Assembly: GCA_046590705.1 (NCBI GenBank) | Contig: JBKJUK010000366.1 | Span: 1 to 6,270 of the forward strand | Direction: 5' to 3' | DNA: 6,270 nt | Source of the DNA: JBKJUK01 sp046590705 | GTDB lineage: Bacteria > Acidobacteriota > Thermoanaerobaculia > Gp7-AA8 | Shown: in pieces, positions 4,022 through 6,270 of the stretch | Position numbering within the stretch: the stretch's first letter is position 1 | Layout of the letters: the number at the start of each line of letters is the position of its first letter | Program-made: the position numbers and the translations under genes | The notes under the pieces: model-generated | The model's database searches: none | Seen by the model: the letters and a program-made list of their open reading frames with translations, nothing else | What the model was told of the DNA's origin: nothing

Positions 4022-6270
4022 ATGACGTTCAAGCACGTGACGCGCATTCTTATCTCGGTTCTGATGCTGGCTATCGGCGTCTCGTCCGCCTGGGCCCAGT
4101 CCTGCCCGGCCGTACAAACCGTGTCGTCGACAGGCAGCTGTGGCTCTGTCACGGTAGGGCTTGTCGCTTCTCAAAACGGCGTCAGCTACGAACTCTTCCG
4201 CGACGGCGCAGCCCTGGGGGTGATCGTTAGTGGAAGCTCAACCGGCGCTGCGATCACCTTCGGAGCCCAGACGACGCCAGGAACCTATACCGTGAAAGCG
4301 TCGAGAGGCGGTTGCACGAACGTCCTGATGACTGGCTCGGCTGTCGTGGTCAACGGCACTTTCAGTGTGACCGGCGGAGGTTCTTTTTGCTCTGGCGGTA
4401 GCGGGGTCGCGGTTGGCCTCAGTGGGTCTCAAATTGACGTGAGTTACCAACTCAAAAGAGGCGCTACGAACGTCGGCAGCGCTGTGGCAGGAACCGGAGC
4501 CGCCATCACCTTTGGGTCGCAGACGACCGCTGGGACGTATACCGTCGCGACGGTCACGGGCGCCTGTGCCATGACCGGCAGCGCGGTGGCAAGCATCACT
4601 CCCGCGGTTGCCATCACGACGCAGCCTGCAGGCGCTACACAGACTGTCGGCGATAACGTTTCATTCAGCGCGGCCGCCAACAATTCAACCAGCGTTCAGT
4701 GGGAGAAGAACGGAACCGCGATCGCTGGCGCAACCAGTACAACCTTCAATCTCACGAATATCACGACAGCTGACGCCGGCACCTACCGCGCTGTTTTCAC
4801 GAACTCCTGCGGGTCAGTTCCTTCGAATGGAGCTGTCCTCGTCGTGAATAAGGCCACTGCGACAGTCAACCTCGGAAGCCTCGCGCGCACTTACAACGGT
4901 GCAGCACAAACGGTTTCCCCAACGACCAGCGCCACCGGAACGAGCACCTTCACAATCACCTATGACGGCAGTTCGACCGCGCCGAAAGCTGTCGGGACGT
5001 ATGCAGTCGTGGCGACGCTGGTCAACGACAATTTCCAGGGTTCCGCCAACGGTAATCTGGTCATCAGTCCTCTTGCGGTGACGGGAACGTTCACGGCGAG
5101 CAGCCGTGTGTACAACGGAACCACCAGCGCGACCGTCGTCTCACGCACTGTGACGGGCGTGATCAGTCCAGATGCGGTGAGTCTCACCGGGGGAACCGCG
5201 ACGTTCGCAGACAAAAACGTCGGAACAGGAAAAACGGTCACGCTCACAGGAGCAACGCTCACCGGAGCGGATGCAGCGAACTACACACTCACCTCGGTAG
5301 CAACAACCACCGCCGATATCACCGCACTTGGTGTGACGGGAAGCTTCACAGCGAGCAGCCGCGTGTATGACGGAACCACGAATGCGACAGTCGCCTCGCG
5401 GAACGTCACCGGAGCCATCGCCGGAGATACGGTGAGCCTCACCGGCGGGACGGCGACGTTCGCAGACAAGAACGTCGGAACGGCCAGGACGGTAACGCTC
5501 ACCGGCGCCACACTCGGTGGAGCCGACGCGGCTAACTACACACTCACTTCGGTAGCAACAACCACCGCCAACATCACCCCTCTCGGTGTGACGGGAAGCT
5601 TCACGGCGAGCAGCCGTGTGTATGACGGGACAACGAATGCGACGGTCGCCTCGAGCAATGTAGCCGGCACGATCGCAGGCGACACGGTTACGCTCAGTGG
5701 CACAGCCACCTTCGCGGATAAGAACGTCGGCACCGCCAAGACGGTCACGCTCACTGGAGCCACACTCGGCGGAGCCGACGCGGCCAACTACACGCTCACG
5801 TCGGTAGCAACGACCACGGCCAACATTACAGCCCTGGGTGTGACGGGAAGCTTCACGGCGAGCAGCCGTGTGTATGACGGAACCACCAACGCAACAGTCG
5901 CTTCGCGGAATGTGACGGGAGCTATTGCCGGAGATACGGTAAGTCTCACCGGCGGAACAGCGGCGTTCGCAGACAAGAACGTCGGCACCGGCAAGACAGT
6001 CACGCTCACAGGAGCCACACTCGGCGGAGCCGACGCAGCGAACTACACACTCACCTCGGTAGCAACAACCACCGCCGATATCACCGCACTTGGTGTGACG
6101 GGAAGCTTCACAGCGAGCAGCCGCGTGTATGACGGAACAACGAATGCGACAGTCGCCTCGCGGAACGTCACGGGCGCCATCGCCGGAGATACGGTGAGTC
6201 TCACCGGCGGAACAGCGGCGTTCGCAGACAAGAACGTCGGCACAGGAAAGACGGTCACGCTCACAGGAGC
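4022..6270 (+). CDS. Secreted modular repeat protein with Ig-like, MBG-like and tandem YDG domains (3' end outside window)
   Basis: Open from ATG 4022 to the window end without a stop: 749 residues seen. Residues 1-25 form a Sec signal peptide (basic K4/R8, hydrophobic 9-20, AWA then Q26; no lipobox). Two related repeats follow: about 28-110 (VSYELFRDG at 54, Cys 40 and 98) and 111-196 (VSYQLKRG at 140, Cys 123 and 182). Both contain AITFG-x-QTT-x-GTYTV, and each Cys pair is 58-59 residues apart, suggesting a disulfide. Residues about 197-276 are Ig-like (W227; DAGTY 251-255) but lack the usual core disulfide. Residues 277-352 resemble an MBG domain (LARTYNGAAQ, ITYDGSSTAP). From 353 on there are tandem YDG repeats. 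The protein probably works outside the cell as an adhesin or surface stalk; the anchor or any effector domain would lie beyond the window. It is not recognised as a named gene. Confidence 0.92.
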   Translation, partial: MTFKHVTRILISVLMLAIGVSSAWAQSCPAVQTVSSTGSCGSVTVGLVASQNGVSYELFRDGAALGVIVSGSSTGAAITFGAQTTPGTYTVKASRGGCTNVLMTGSAVVVNGTFSVTGGGSFCSGGSGVAVGLSGSQIDVSYQLKRGATNVGSAVAGTGAAITFGSQTTAGTYTVATVTGACAMTGSAVASITPAVAITTQPAGATQTVGDNVSFSAAANNSTSVQWEKNGTAIAGATSTTFNLTNITTADAGTYRAVFTNSCGSVPSNGAVLVVNKATATVNLGSLARTYNGAAQTVSPTTSATGTSTFTITYDGSSTAPKAVGTYAVVATLVNDNFQGSANGNLVISPLAVTGTFTASSRVYNGTTSATVVSRTVTGVISPDAVSLTGGTATFADKNVGTGKTVTLTGATLTGADAANYTLTSVATTTADITALGVTGSFTASSRVYDGTTNATVASRNVTGAIAGDTVSLTGGTATFADKNVGTARTVTLTGATLGGADAANYTLTSVATTTANITPLGVTGSFTASSRVYDGTTNATVASSNVAGTIAGDTVTLSGTATFADKNVGTAKTVTLTGATLGGADAANYTLTSVATTTANITALGVTGSFTASSRVYDGTTNATVASRNVTGAIAGDTVSLTGGTAAFADKNVGTGKTVTLTGATLGGADAANYTLTSVATTTADITALGVTGSFTASSRVYDGTTNATVASRNVTGAIAGDTVSLTGGTAAFADKNVGTGKTVTLTG
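5078..6270 (+). repeat. Tandem 255-bp YDG-domain repeat array, at least five units
   Basis: Units start at the VTG codons: 5078-5332, 5333-5587, 5588-5839, 5840-6094 and 6095-6270 (partial). Four steps are 255, 255, 252 and 255 bp, so each unit is 85 residues except the third, which lacks one Gly (LSGTAT in place of LTGGTAT). Every unit has the sequence order FTASSRVY(D/N)GTT, SLTGGTA, FADKNVGT, TVTLTGAT, GADAANYTLTSVATTTA. YDG domains of this kind (related to MBG domains) are predicted all-beta modules that build long extracellular rods. The array runs out of the window, so the total copy number is unknown. Confidence 0.93.
5273..6138 (+). repeat. 104-bp identical patch shared by two unit junctions of the YDG array
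   Basis: Bases 5273-5376 and 6035-6138 are identical over 104 bp at an offset of 762 bp, exactly three units (255+252+255). The patch spans the end of one unit and the start of the next. Nearby units in the same array differ at many silent sites, so this identity points to recent gene conversion or duplication of a three-unit block, or to an assembly artefact. Confidence 0.85.

Noticed and set aside
4960..6264. A series of similar open frames on the minus strand opposite the YDG array
   Set aside because: They repeat with the same 255-bp period as the plus-strand units and are antisense reflections of a GC-rich repeat. The plus frame has a ribosome site, signal peptide, recognisable domains and silent-site-only variation, which settles the coding strand.

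Overview
This is a high-GC bacterial window with three main genes, all on the + strand, plus the tail of a probable mobile element at the left edge. The large receptor-type Ser/Thr kinase with a TolB-like beta-propeller, from a family greatly expanded in Acidobacteriota and some related soil phyla, together with the GC-rich codon use and a giant repeat-rich secreted protein, suggests an acidobacterium or a similar soil or metagenomic lineage. That assignment is inference; there is no marker gene here to prove it.

Layout. Bases 1-69 are the last 22 codons and stop of a gene whose C-terminus resembles IS110-family transposases. Bases 70-398 hold no gene but carry a REP-like repeat cluster: a long imperfect hairpin (110-172) followed by two copies of a 28-bp direct repeat (196-223, 234-261) that share the hairpin's right-arm core. 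Bases 399-3002 encode a complete 867-residue membrane Ser/Thr kinase with a cytoplasmic kinase domain, one membrane helix and an extracytoplasmic WD40/PD40 propeller. Bases 3121-3579 encode a complete 152-residue DMT_YdcZ (DUF606) membrane protein, possibly translated from a leaderless mRNA. Bases 3580-4021 are a 442-bp spacer with a 12-bp palindrome, a small hairpin and a good Shine-Dalgarno just before the last gene. From 4022 to the window end, and running beyond it, is a secreted modular protein: signal peptide, two Cys-paired beta-sandwich-like repeats, an Ig-like domain, an MBG-like domain and then at least five tandem 85-residue YDG-type repeats.

How they fit together. Nothing ties the three genes into one pathway: spacers of 118 and 442 bp, different translation-initiation styles and unrelated functions suggest separate transcription units. 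The kinase would sense an external signal through its propeller, the DMT protein would be a small membrane transporter or transporter subunit, and the repeat protein is a likely surface or extracellular adhesin-like stalk. The most interesting signals are the evolution of the YDG array (adjacent units with 16 silent and no replacement differences, plus a 104-bp identical patch between units three apart) and the REP-like cluster beside the transposase tail. I did not find convincing evidence of a wholly new multi-gene system in this window.
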